Assembly (NCBI GenBank): GCA_020638875.1
Contig: JACKHS010000032.1
Span: 1 to 35,248 of the forward strand
Direction: 5' to 3'
Source of the DNA: Planctomycetota bacterium
GTDB taxonomy: Bacteria; Planctomycetota; UBA1135; GCA-002686595
DNA length: 35,248 nucleotides
In this document: positions 7,902 through 15,729 of the stretch, piece by piece
How positions within the stretch are numbered: position 1 is the first letter of the stretch
How the letters are laid out: each line of letters begins with the position of its first letter
Translations under genes and position numbers: made by a program
Notes under the pieces: model-generated
Seen by the model: the letters and a program-made list of their open reading frames with translations, nothing else
What the model was told of the DNA's origin: nothing
Databases searched by the model: none

Positions 7902-8304
7902 GCGGCGCGGGCACGTCGCGCAGGTGCACGTCGACCGCGCAGATGTGGCCCGAGAGCCACCCCGCCACCGTCTCCACCAGGCGCGCCGCCTCGGCCGGGC
8001 TGTAGCCCTCGCGGCGGAAGCGCTCGCGGAACCCGGCCAGCTGCTCGTTGAAGGCGGCGTGCGCGGCCAGGTTCTGCTCGGCCTGCGGGCACTGCCGCTC
8101 GGCCATGCAGCGCTCTTCGTAGCCGAAGTGCCCCTTGCAGTAGAGGTCGAGCGAGTCGAGGAAGACCCCGAAGATGCGCTCGCCCTCGCCCGCCTCCAGC
8201 GTGATCTGATAGTCCTCCAGCATCTGGAAGATCATCTTGTGCTGGCTGTCGATGCGCTCGATCCCGGTCGCGTAGTCCGGGGTCCACTTCATGCTGCTTC
8301 CCAT
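7891..8304 (-). CDS. Bacteriohemerythrin with one atypical metal-ligand position
   Basis: 137 aa, the usual single-domain length. The core pattern is clear: MKWTPDYATGIERIDSQHK with H22, GHFGYEE with H59 and E63, AAHAAFNEQL with H82, and GHICAVD with H120 and D125. These match the His/Glu/Asp ligands of the hemerythrin non-haem di-iron centre that binds O2 reversibly. The ligand expected four residues before H82 is N78 instead of His, so one iron would lack its usual ligand. Five Cys residues are also present (C56, C66, C72, C122 and neighbours), possibly redox-sensitive. Bacterial hemerythrins carry or sense O2, or deliver it to enzymes. It follows the ABHD14-like gene on the same strand, separated by 121 bp containing a repeat copy and a hairpin. 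M5 is an alternative start. Confidence 0.88.
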   Translation of the reverse strand: MGSSMKWTPDYATGIERIDSQHKMIFQMLEDYQITLEAGEGERIFGVFLDSLDLYCKGHFGYEERCMAERQCPQAEQNLAAHAAFNEQLAGFRERFRREGYSPAEAARLVETVAGWLSGHICAVDVHLRDVPAPQQR

Positions 8305-8374
8305 CGGCTCGTCTCTCGCGTGTCGACTCGCGTTCCGCGGTGCATGCTAGCCCGATCTCTACCCGAACGCGCAC

Positions 8375-8397
8375 GCCGGGCTTCGCAAATGCCCGGC
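8375..8397 (-). terminator. Terminator-like hairpin between hydrolase and hemerythrin genes
   Basis: GCCGGGC (8375-8381) and GCCCGGC (8391-8397) form a perfect 7-bp stem with a 9-nt A/T-containing loop, 29 bases after the hydrolase stop. There is no following T-run, so it may be a Rho-type or processing hairpin rather than a classic intrinsic terminator. Confidence 0.4.
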
Positions 8398-8427
8398 GGC
8401 GCCGACGGACGTCTCGGACAGGCTCCT
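8394..8427 (-). repeat. Dispersed palindromic-repeat copy 1 abutting a stop codon
   Basis: On the minus strand this reads AGGAGCCTGTCCGAGACGTC (8427-8408), then a CGGCGCCGC core, starting inside the TAG stop of the hydrolase gene. The 20-base block is identical to 10392-10411 on the plus strand and 17/20 identical to 28497-28478 on the minus strand. See the finding on this family. Confidence 0.6.
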
Positions 8428-9134
8428 AGCGCTCCGCCGCGTCGATCTCCCGTACGAACGCGATCAGCTCGCGTGAGAAGCGCTCGGGGTCGTCGAGGTA
8501 GCAGGGATGGCTCGCGTCGGGGTAGACCGAGAGCCGCGCGTTCGGCAGCGCGCGGGCGAGCGCCTCGCCGCGGGCCAGCGGCAGCACCGCGTCCCGCGCG
8601 CCCCACACGACCAGCGTCGGCAGCTCGAGCGCGGCGAGGCGCGCGGCGACCGCGTCCGTGCCCACCGGGGCCACCGCGACCCAGCCGGCGGCGGCGGCGG
8701 GGCGCTCGAGCAGGCACGGCAGCGTCCACGCGCCGCTCATCGAGGGCGAGACGACGACCGGCGCGGGCGGGCCGAGGTGCTCGAGCAGGCGCGCGAGCAG
8801 CGCGTCGGGGGCCGAGCGCCGCGGCCGGCGAGCGACCGTAGCCGGGCAGGTCGACCGCCGTCGCGCGCAGCCCCGCGCGCGCCAGCGCCGCCAGCGTGCC
8901 GAGCTCGCGCCAGGTGCCCGCGTCGAAGCGCGCGCCGTGCAGCAGCAGCACGCGCGGCCCGTCCGCCGGCCCGGCCGCGAGCGTCCACAGCCGCGCTCCG
9001 GCGAGCTCGGTCCAGCCTTCCTCGATCTCGGTGCTCGCCACCGCTCCGCCCTCCACGTGCTCCGGCGCCGGCGCCGCGCCGCCGCAGGCGCCGAGGACGA
9101 GGGCCAAGGCCGCGAGTGCGCTGCGCGCCGTCAT
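8426..9134 (-). CDS. ABHD14-like alpha/beta-hydrolase lipoprotein, interrupted by a frameshift
   Basis: From ATG 9134 the protein starts with a lipobox (LVLGAC, C17). It continues with RVLLLHGARFDAGTWRELG and AVDLPGYGRSPA, the oxyanion and strand-4 region of ABHD14 hydrolases. Near 8815-8826 the frame shifts by one base; the second frame continues as PDALLARLLEHLG, VVVSPSMSGAWTLP (nucleophile motif SPSMSG as in human ABHD14), VAPVGTDAV, WGARDAVLP (catalytic Asp) and SHPCYLDDPERF (catalytic His). All triad parts survive, so an assembly error is likelier than decay. Human ABHD14B is reported as a lysine deacetylase; the bacterial role is unknown, and an envelope-anchored form is unusual. It is followed by bacteriohemerythrin. 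Healed length is about 235 aa. Confidence 0.78.
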
Positions 9135-9269
9135 CGCCGCATCGTCGGACTCCGGCGCGCGCGCCGCAAGCGCTACCCCGCAGGGCGTATGGCCGCTCGG
9201 CGCGGCGCGGGCGAGGCTGAGGGGTGCGCTCGGAGCCCAGCCGCGCGCGCTCGCCGGCCAGGAGGAGTC

Positions 9270-10367
9270 ATGCCGCGCACGCCGTTCGCCCTCGTCGCTC
9301 TCGCCGTCCTCGCCGCCACCGGCGCGCACGCCGCGGCGCAGGAGGCCGCGCCCGCCGCCGCGCGGGCGCCCGAGCTGCCGCGCGTCTTCCGCCGCGTGAC
9401 CGAGCCGCGCGAGCAGGCCTTCACGCTGCGCTTGCCCGCAGCGTGGAGGCTGGCGGGCGGCGTGCTGCGCGTCGACCCCGTCGCGGCCGGCGGCCCGGCG
9501 CAGTCGCTCGAGGCCAAGCTCGAGCTCACCTTCGGCGCCGCTGACGGCCGCGTGCGCGCGCACCGAACCGCAGACTGGTACTTCTGCGACGTGAGCGCGA
9601 GCCCGGCCGGCCAGCTGGGGCTCTACCCGCCCGGGTCGTGCTACCAGGGCATGACCGTGTGGCCGCTGCCGCGCGCGAGCGACTACCTGACCGAGCTGTG
9701 GTTCGCGCGCGAGCACCCGCGCGCGACCGACGTGCGCGTCTGCGAGCGACGAGGCCTGCCGAAGCTCGCGCGCGCCGCGCAGCGTCGCCAACGCGCGATG
9801 CTGCTGCCGCTCGCGTTCGAGCTCGACGCGGCGCGCGTGCGCTGGACCTACCGCGAGGACGACGTCGCGTACGAGGAGGTCGCCTTCACGCTGATCGAGG
9901 ACCGCGGCGCGCTTGCCGGCGGCCAGTGGGCCAACCGCGAGACGTGGAGCTTCCGCGCGCCGGAGGGGCAGCTCGCCGCGTGGGGGCCGGTCTTCGCCGA
10001 CGTGCTGCGCTCGGTCGTCGTGAGCTCGACGTGGTTGCGCGGCGAGCTGCAGGGCCAGCTCGAGCGCGCCGGCATCTGGGCGCGCGTGCGCGGCGAGGCC
10101 GCGCGCCTCGAGCGCGAGCTCGCCGAGCACCGCGCGCACACCAACGCCGAGATCCTGAACGACGTCTTCCTGACGCTGACCGACCAGGAGGAGTACCTCG
10201 ACCCGTTCACCGGCGAGACCGTGGTCGGCACGAGCGAGCTCGGCCGCTGGCGCTGGCAGACCGACGGCGGCGACGTGCTCTACAGCGACGAGGAGACCTT
10301 CGACCCCAACCCAGGCAAGGTGCTCGACCGCAGCGACTGGAAGCGCAGCCCCGTTCGGCCGCGCTGA
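9270..10367 (+). CDS. Exported protein of unknown function
   Basis: 365 aa. The start at ATG 9270 is preceded at once by a strong Shine-Dalgarno (GGAGGAG at 9261-9267). The first ~25 residues form a Sec signal peptide (TPFALVALAVLAATGAHAAAQ). The mature part has no domain I recognise. It contains WYFCDVSASPAGQLGLYPPG, TVWPLPRASDYLTELWF, a helical charged stretch LERELAEHRAHTNAEILND, and a C terminus with TLTDQEEYLDPFTGETVVGT and RWRWQTDGGDVLYSDEE, rich in aromatic and acidic residues. The last part (WxTxxGxxxYxxxxxxxP) resembles Gly/Trp-rich motifs of secreted proteins but is not diagnostic. It is read away from the hydrolase gene and converges on the gene at 10455-11312 across the palindromic repeat. 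Confidence 0.75.
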   Translation: MPRTPFALVALAVLAATGAHAAAQEAAPAAARAPELPRVFRRVTEPREQAFTLRLPAAWRLAGGVLRVDPVAAGGPAQSLEAKLELTFGAADGRVRAHRTADWYFCDVSASPAGQLGLYPPGSCYQGMTVWPLPRASDYLTELWFAREHPRATDVRVCERRGLPKLARAAQRRQRAMLLPLAFELDAARVRWTYREDDVAYEEVAFTLIEDRGALAGGQWANRETWSFRAPEGQLAAWGPVFADVLRSVVVSSTWLRGELQGQLERAGIWARVRGEAARLERELAEHRAHTNAEILNDVFLTLTDQEEYLDPFTGETVVGTSELGRWRWQTDGGDVLYSDEETFDPNPGKVLDRSDWKRSPVRPR

Positions 10368-10391
10368 CCCGGACGATTCACGACCGCCGCC

Positions 10392-10456
10392 AGGAGCCTG
10401 TCCGAGACGTCGCGCGGCGCCGCGGCGAGGCCGGAGGACGTCTTCAACGGGCTGCT
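10392..10456. repeat. 65-bp imperfect palindromic element between convergent genes (copy 2)
   Basis: The left arm AGGAGCCTGTCCGAGACGTC (10392-10411) and the right arm (10437-10456, reverse complement AGCAGCCCGTTGAAGACGTC) match at 15 of 20 positions across a 25-bp GC-rich spacer holding a GGCGCCGC core. It fills the gap between two convergent genes and ends inside the TAG stop of the minus gene. It may serve as a bidirectional terminator, REP-like element or non-autonomous mobile element remnant. Related blocks lie at 7882, 8408-8427 and 28478-28497. Confidence 0.65.
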
Positions 10457-11312
10457 AGCGCCGCGAGCGCAGCGACTGGCCCGCGCTGGGCGCCGCGTCG
10501 TCCTTCCAGAGCGTCGTGATCTCGGCGCGCGCGGAGCCCGCGCTCACCTCGGTGACGTAGGCGCGGTCGCCGCCCTCGGCGTAGAGGCGCATGCCCACCC
10601 ACAGCCCGGCCTCGGCGCCCGCGCCGAGCTCGAGGTCGACGCGCCCCTGCCAGGAGTCGTCGGGGTTCGGGTCGGGCTGCTGCACGACCGCGTCGATGGC
10701 GACCGTGAGCGGCTCGGCGAGCAGGCGCGCGCGCCAGGTCTTCGGCAGCTCGGGCGCGCCCTCGGCGGCGAGCTTCCAGTCGTCGTGGCCGAGCAACGTG
10801 CTGCCCCACGCGCCCTTGCGCGGCTCCTGGCCGCCGTTCACCTCGTTCACGAACTCGCCCAGGCGGGACTCCTCGACGAGGTAGCGGCGCGCGCCCCAGC
10901 GCACGGGGCGCAGCTCGGTGGCCGTGCCGCGGAAGCCCTTGCGGTCGTTGGGGAAGGTCGGCGCGAGGTGCAGCACGCCCGCCTCGTCGCGCAGCGGGCC
11001 GTAGTTGCGGTCGTAGAGCCCCGTGCAGCCGTTCCAGCGGAAGCTGAACCCGGCGCGCGGCGCGAGCGCGAGCGAGACGTTCACGCCCGTGCCGTCGCCG
11101 TAGTAGTAGCGCCCGGCCCAGGCGGGCAACTCCGCGCCGGCGAGCTCCTGCTCGAGGGCCGCGTCGCGACGCGCCTGCTCGGCCTCGGCGTCCGCGGAGA
11201 AGCGGTCGGGCTCGGCGGCCGGGGGGGCGTCGCTCTGCGGAGCGGGGGCCTGGAGGGCCGTGGGGGCGACGGGGAGCGCGAGCGCGAACGCGGCGAGCGT
11301 GGAGCGGAGCAT
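10455..11312 (-). CDS. Exported protein of unknown function
   Basis: 285 aa. The N terminus is a Sec signal peptide (LRSTLAAFALALPVAPTALQA), followed by a low-complexity Ala/Pro linker and a charged helix (AEAEQARRDAALEQELAG). The folded part has PAWAGRYYYGDGTGVNVSLA, FRWNGCTGLYDRNYG, LHLAPTFPNDRKGFRGTAT and RRYLVEESRLGEFVNEVN, a beta-rich pattern with many aromatic residues. I do not recognise a named family. The start at 11312 has no clear Shine-Dalgarno. It lies 72 bp downstream of the FabZ-like gene on the same strand and could be cotranscribed. The stop codon is part of the palindromic repeat. Confidence 0.72.
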   Translation of the reverse strand: MLRSTLAAFALALPVAPTALQAPAPQSDAPPAAEPDRFSADAEAEQARRDAALEQELAGAELPAWAGRYYYGDGTGVNVSLALAPRAGFSFRWNGCTGLYDRNYGPLRDEAGVLHLAPTFPNDRKGFRGTATELRPVRWGARRYLVEESRLGEFVNEVNGGQEPRKGAWGSTLLGHDDWKLAAEGAPELPKTWRARLLAEPLTVAIDAVVQQPDPNPDDSWQGRVDLELGAGAEAGLWVGMRLYAEGGDRAYVTEVSAGSARAEITTLWKDDAAPSAGQSLRSRR

Positions 11313-11384
11313 GGGGGAGCCTGGGCTGGAGTGGTGGGCTCGTAGTCCCGCAGGCGCGGGCGGTCACACCCGGGCGCGACCGGG

Positions 11385-11861
11385 CTAGAGCGCCACGCCG
11401 ATGATCTCGGCCTCGAAGACCAGGTCGCCGCCGTAGAAGCCCTGCGCGTGGTACGTGAAGAGCGTGGTGCGGATGCGGTTGACCTTGCCGACGAAGTACA
11501 TGCGCCCGGGCGGCTCGACGACGCCCCGGAAGCGCGTCGCGTTCAGGCCGCCGAAGCCCACGAAGCGGTCGGAGTCGGCCATGCGCAGGTGGTAGTCGTA
11601 CGAGCAGAGCTGCGCCGCGGACTCGATCATCAGCGCCCCGGGGAACAGCGGACGGCCGGGGATGTGGTCGGGCGCCCACCAGTCGTCGGTGCGGATGTCC
11701 TTGAAGCCCACGATCAGGCCGCGCTCCTCGTCGCGGTAGTTGACGCCGCCGAGCATCTCGAAGGTGCCGCGTTGCGCGAGCTTGGACAGCAGCTCGGCGG
11801 GACCCGCGATGACCTGGTCGAGGTCGATGGCGTCGAGGTCGAGGAGCGGTTGGGTGGCCAT
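11385..11861 (-). CDS. FabA/FabZ-like hot-dog dehydratase
   Basis: 158 aa, typical for the family. The active-site region HIPGRPLFPGALMIESAAQ gives catalytic His66 and Glu80, 14 residues apart as in FabZ (H/E pair), with the Pro-Gly turn between. FGGLNATRFRGVVEPPGRMYF corresponds to the F-x-x-P-G-D segment of 3-hydroxyacyl-ACP dehydratases, but with PGR in place of PGD. The enzyme probably dehydrates a 3-hydroxyacyl-ACP in fatty-acid or lipid synthesis. FabZ-like paralogues are common in Planctomycetota-type genomes, so it need not be the housekeeping copy. It is divergent from the PLP enzyme at 11934 with 72 bp between, and no good Shine-Dalgarno is seen. Confidence 0.85.
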   Translation of the reverse strand: MATQPLLDLDAIDLDQVIAGPAELLSKLAQRGTFEMLGGVNYRDEERGLIVGFKDIRTDDWWAPDHIPGRPLFPGALMIESAAQLCSYDYHLRMADSDRFVGFGGLNATRFRGVVEPPGRMYFVGKVNRIRTTLFTYHAQGFYGGDLVFEAEIIGVAL

Positions 11862-11921
11862 GGGCGGAGGGACGGGGCGGGGGACCGGGGGCGGAGCGAG
11901 CGGAGGAGTCTACGGGTTCGG

Positions 11922-11933
11922 TAGGGTGGCGTC
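11922..11933 (+). promoter_or_regulatory. Candidate -10 box 6 bp before the ATG (leaderless transcript?)
   Basis: TAGGGT at 11922-11927 ends 6 bases before the ATG at 11934. The only purine-rich SD-like block (GGAGGAG, 11902-11908) is 25 bases upstream and badly placed for initiation. The spacing equals that at 3150-3162. The -10 match is 4/6 and no -35 is clear. Confidence 0.25.
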
Positions 11934-13118
11934 ATGCACGACCCCGAGAGCCCCTGCACCTCCACCCACTGCGTGCACGCCGGCGCGCGGCCCGACGCGG
12001 CGCGCCCCGGCGTGGTCCCGGCCCTGGAGCTGAGCACGACCTACGTGCTCGACGACGCGGCGTACGCGCTCGTCCGCGCCGGCCGCGGCGGCGACGCGCG
12101 CATCTACGCGCGTTACGGCAACCCGACGATCGAGGCGCTCGAGGCGCGCCTCGCGGCGCTCGAGGGCGCCGCCGCCGCGCGCGTGTTCGCGTCGGGCATG
12201 GCCGCGTTGCACGGGCTGCTCGGCGCCGCGTGCGCCGAGGGCGGCGCGGGGCACGTCGTCGCGGCGCGCACGATCTACGGCGGCACGCGCGACTTCCTCA
12301 CGAGCGTGTGGCCGGCGATGGGCGGGCGCGCCACGTTCGTCGACGTCGAGGACGCCGCGGCGCTCGAGGCGGCGCTGGCCGACGACGCGCGCGCACTGCT
12401 GTGCGAGTCGATCGCCAACCCGACGCTGGAGGTCGCCGACCTGCCCGCGCTCGCCGCGCGCTGCCGCGCGCACGGGGCGCTGCTGCTCGTCGACGCGACC
12501 TTCGCCACGCCCGCGCTGCAGCGGCCGCTCGCGCACGGCGCCGACGCGGTGATGCACTCGGCGAGCAAGTACCTCGGCGGGCACTCGGACCTGCTCGGCG
12601 GCGTCGTGGCCGGGCCCGCGCCGCTGCTCGCGCGCGTCGACCTGTGGCGTCGCCGCACGGGCGGGGTGCTCGACCCGCAGGTCGCGCACCTGCTCGACCG
12701 CGGGCTGAAGACGCTCGCGCTGCGCATGCGCGCGCACTGCGACGGCGCGCTGCGCTTCGCCGAGGCGCTGCGCGCGCACCCGCGCGTCGCGCACGTGCGG
12801 CACCCGCTGCTCGGCGCGCACGCCGAGCGCGCGCGGCGGCTGCTGCACGCCGGCGGCGGCATGGTGCTGCTCGAGGTGGACGGCGACGAGGACGCGGCGC
12901 TGCGCGTGCTGGGCGCGCTCGAGCTCGCGCTGCCCGCGGCGAGCCTGGGCGGCGTCGAGACGCTCGTCTGCACGCCGGCGACGACGAGCCACGCCGGGCT
13001 CACGACCGACGCGCGCGCGGCGCTGGGCATCGCGCCCGGCGCGATCCGCGTGTCCGTCGGGATCGAGGAGCCCGACGACCTGGTGGCCGACTTCAGGCGC
13101 GCGCTGGATCGGGCGTAG
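11934..13118 (+). CDS. Cys/Met-metabolism PLP-dependent enzyme (cystathionine gamma-synthase/lyase family)
   Basis: 394 aa, the normal length. Diagnostic segments are STHCVHAG at the N terminus, IYARYGNPT (phosphate-contacting Tyr58/Arg60 of the neighbouring subunit), FASGMAAL, LLCESIANPTLEV, LLVDATFATP (Asp187, pyridine nitrogen contact), VMHSASKYLGGHSDLLGG (Schiff-base Lys212), and the C-terminal ETLVCTPATTSHA and IRVSVGIEEPDDLVADF. Family members make or break C-S bonds (cystathionine gamma-synthase, cystathionine gamma-lyase, methionine gamma-lyase, O-acetylhomoserine sulfhydrylase); sequence alone does not separate these reliably. It is divergent from the FabZ-like gene, and its 3' end overlaps the convergent MATE gene by 26 bp. 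Confidence 0.92.
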   Translation: MHDPESPCTSTHCVHAGARPDAARPGVVPALELSTTYVLDDAAYALVRAGRGGDARIYARYGNPTIEALEARLAALEGAAAARVFASGMAALHGLLGAACAEGGAGHVVAARTIYGGTRDFLTSVWPAMGGRATFVDVEDAAALEAALADDARALLCESIANPTLEVADLPALAARCRAHGALLLVDATFATPALQRPLAHGADAVMHSASKYLGGHSDLLGGVVAGPAPLLARVDLWRRRTGGVLDPQVAHLLDRGLKTLALRMRAHCDGALRFAEALRAHPRVAHVRHPLLGAHAERARRLLHAGGGMVLLEVDGDEDAALRVLGALELALPAASLGGVETLVCTPATTSHAGLTTDARAALGIAPGAIRVSVGIEEPDDLVADFRRALDRA

Positions 13119-14463
13119 GCGCGGCGTCGAGGCGCGTCACCCAGCGCCCGCGCCGCACCTCGGCCCAGTACAGACCGGCCTTGAGGAACGTCGTCACGTT
13201 GATCGCCCACCACACGCCGGCCGCGCCCAGGCCGAGCCCGAGCGCGAGCCCCCACGCGAGCGGCACGCGCAACAGGTTCGCGGGTGTGCTGATCCAGAAC
13301 ACCGGGCGCGTGTGCCCCGCGCCGTACAGCAGCTTCTCGTTGACCGTCTCCTCGGCGACGAAGGGCTGCGAGAAGGCCAGCAGCGAGACGTAGAGCACCG
13401 CTTGGCGCACGACCTCCGCGTCGTCGCTGAACAGCGGCGCGACGAGCGGGCCGAGCAGCAGGAAGGCGGCCAGGAAGCCCAGGCCGAACAGGCGCCCCAC
13501 GCGGCGCACGTTGCGCACGGCGCGCCAGGCTTCGTCGACGCGCCCGGCGCCGAGGTTGCGGCCGACGAGCGACGAGCCGGCCAGCGCGACGCCCAGGAAG
13601 AAGGGGAAGCTGACGCTCTCGAAGGCGTTGAAGCCCACGCCGAAGCCCGCCGCCGTCGCCGTGCCGAGGTCGGCGATCACGTAGCGGAAGAGCGCGACGT
13701 AGACGAGCGCGTAGAAGGCGATCGAGCCGGCCATCGGCGTGCCGAGGCGCACCATGCGCAGGAGTCGCGCCGGCTCGAAGCGCTTCAGCGGGAAGAGCTG
13801 CACGCCGTAGAGCGTGTGCAGCAGCACGAGCCCCGCGCCCGCGCTGAGCGTGCGCGAGAGCACCGTCGCCAGCGCGGCGCCCGCGATGCCCAGGCCCGAC
13901 CACTCGCCGACGCCGTAGATCAGGAGCGGGTTGAGCACGAGGTTGCTCGTCACCGCCAGCGCCTGCAGCGCCATGGGCAGGCGCGTGTTGCCCATCGCGA
14001 TGTAGACGTTGTCGACGATGGGCGCGAGCACCAGCGGCAGCATGCCGAGGTAGATCACGCCCAGGTACTCGCCCATCAGGCGACCCGGCCCGGGCTCGAC
14101 GTCGAAGATCGCGCCGAGGTGCGGCGCGGCCTGCGTGCCGACGAGCATCAGCGCGGCCGCGATCAGCGTGCCGAGCAGGAGGCCGTGGCGCACGACGCGG
14201 TCGCGCTCGTCCGCGTCGCGCGCGCCCACCGCGCGCGCCACCAGCGGCAGCGTGCCGCCGACGGCCAGGAAGATGACCGCGAAGTTGAGGATCAGCGCGA
14301 AGACGCTCGAGGCCACCGCGGCGAGCGCGTCGGGGCCCAACTCGCCGACCCAGTACTGGTCGTTGATGCGGTACCCGTTGCCGAGCACGAAGGAGAAGAT
14401 CGCGGGCCAGGCGAGGCGCAGCACGCCGCGCAGGCCCGCGTCCGCGGCGTGCGGCTCGCTCAC
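13093..14463 (-). CDS. MATE-family efflux transporter
   Basis: 456 aa with about 12 hydrophobic helices in two similar halves, the standard MATE (multi-antimicrobial extrusion) size. Typical segments are LRLAWPAIFSFVLGNGYRINDQYWVG at the start of helix 1, GTLPLVARAVGARDADERDR, YLGMLPLVLAPIVDNVYIAMGNTR, and GLGIAGAALATVLSRTLSAG; the second half begins RLGTPMAGSIAFYALVYVAL and includes GRNLGAGRVDEAWRAVR. Family members export drugs, dyes or metabolites in exchange for Na+ or H+; the substrate is not predictable. It follows the carboxypeptidase-regulatory-like gene by 22 bp on the same strand and is likely cotranscribed with it. Its last 26 bases overlap the convergent PLP-enzyme gene. Confidence 0.92.
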   Translation of the reverse strand: MSEPHAADAGLRGVLRLAWPAIFSFVLGNGYRINDQYWVGELGPDALAAVASSVFALILNFAVIFLAVGGTLPLVARAVGARDADERDRVVRHGLLLGTLIAAALMLVGTQAAPHLGAIFDVEPGPGRLMGEYLGVIYLGMLPLVLAPIVDNVYIAMGNTRLPMALQALAVTSNLVLNPLLIYGVGEWSGLGIAGAALATVLSRTLSAGAGLVLLHTLYGVQLFPLKRFEPARLLRMVRLGTPMAGSIAFYALVYVALFRYVIADLGTATAAGFGVGFNAFESVSFPFFLGVALAGSSLVGRNLGAGRVDEAWRAVRNVRRVGRLFGLGFLAAFLLLGPLVAPLFSDDAEVVRQAVLYVSLLAFSQPFVAEETVNEKLLYGAGHTRPVFWISTPANLLRVPLAWGLALGLGLGAAGVWWAINVTTFLKAGLYWAEVRRGRWVTRLDAAPTPDPARA

Positions 14464-14485
14464 GAGCGCGCGCTCCGCGACGACG

Positions 14486-15621
14486 TCAGCGCAGCACGAG
14501 CCAGCACTCGAGGCCCTCCTCGAGCGTCACGTCGAAGGTCATGCGCGCCTTGAGCGTGCCCTGCGGGTCGCGCGCCTGCAGGCGCCAGCGCCCCGGCGGC
14601 AGGTCCTCCGCGCGCGCGCGGCCGTCGCTGCCGGTCGTGACGCTCAGGCTGCCGCCCGCGTCGCCGAAGCCGGTGATGACGACGTCGGGCATCAGGCGGC
14701 CCTGATAGTCCTGCGCGAAGAGCAGCAGCGAGGCGGTCGGCGGCAGCTCCACGTCGGGGAAGCGCATCGACGGCGCGCGGAAGTAGAGGTCGCGCGGCGG
14801 CACGAGCGGCGCCTCGGCCGGCCCGACCGCGAGGCTGTACTCGCCGTCCTCGACGTCGTCGAAGCGGTACATGCCGTCGGGGCGCGTGCGCTCCTCGCGG
14901 CGCACCTCGCCGAGCGACGGGATCAGCGCGACCAGCACGCCCTCGGCGGGGGCGCCGTCGGCGCGCCGCACGACGCCGTCGATGAAGCCCATGCGCCCGA
15001 GCTGCAGGATCACGTAGGGCGACGCCGAGCCGCTCGTCAGCAGCACCGCGCGCCGCGGCGCGCGCAGGCCGTCGGCCTCGACCCACACGTCGTAGCCGCC
15101 GAGCGGCAGGTCGGCGAGCTCGAACTCGCGCTGGCCGCCGTCGAGCTGCAGGCGCCGCGAGGCGGCGTGTTCGCGGCCGCGCACGCTGCGCGAGGGGCCG
15201 ACGACGACGGCGAAGGACTCCGGCAACGTGACGCCCGGCGCGGCCTGGACCAGGCCGCGGATCGAGCCCTGGCCCTCGAACTCGGCCGCCGCGCTGGCCG
15301 CCGGCGCGGCCTCCGCGGGCGCGTTCGCGGGGGCCTCGCGCTCGCGCACGGCCAGCTCGCGCGGCGTCGTCACCGCGCCGCCGTCGACCGCGGCGCGCGG
15401 CCCAGCGCGTCCGGCCGCGTCGTCGCGGGGCGCGACCAGGCCCACAGCCCGGCGAGCACGGCGGCCGCGAGCAGCCCCACGGCGGGCAGCGCGAGCACCC
15501 CGGCGCGCCCGCGCCGAGTCGCGCCAACAGCCTCTCCGCGCGAGGCGTAGAGTCGCCGGCGGGCGCCTGCTAGCCTCTTCGCCCGACTCCGACGGATCTG
15601 GGCTCGATTCGATCTCGACAT
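14486..15621 (-). CDS. Membrane-anchored carboxypeptidase-regulatory-like domain protein, interrupted by a frameshift
   Basis: The likely start is ATG 15621, preceded by AGGAG with 7-base spacing. It gives an Arg-rich N terminus (SRSNRAQIRRSRAKRL) and one hydrophobic anchor (GVLALPAVGLLAAAVLAGLW), a type II membrane topology. That frame stops at 15370. The reading then continues in another frame, downstream of about 15440, as DGGAVTTPRELAV and FEGQGSIRGLVQAAPG. Next come repeated beta-sandwich units: FELADLPLGGYDVWVEADGL, FIDGVVRRADGAPAEGVLV, YRFDDVEDGEYSLAVG, SDGRARAEDLPPGRWRLQA. These resemble CarboxypepD_reg/Cna-B-like domains, used for binding or spacing outside the membrane. One missing base (or two extra) in a GC-rich stretch between 15371 and 15440 explains the break. 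Healed length is about 378 aa. It lies upstream of the MATE gene (22-bp gap). Confidence 0.68.
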
Positions 15622-15729
15622 CGTCCGACTCCTAGGTCTGCCGCGCCCTGCCCGCCAGGGTGCGGGGCAAGATCCTACAGCGTCCTCGACGCTCCGCGGT
15701 ACCCCCCAGGCCCCAGCACGCTCCCGCCC

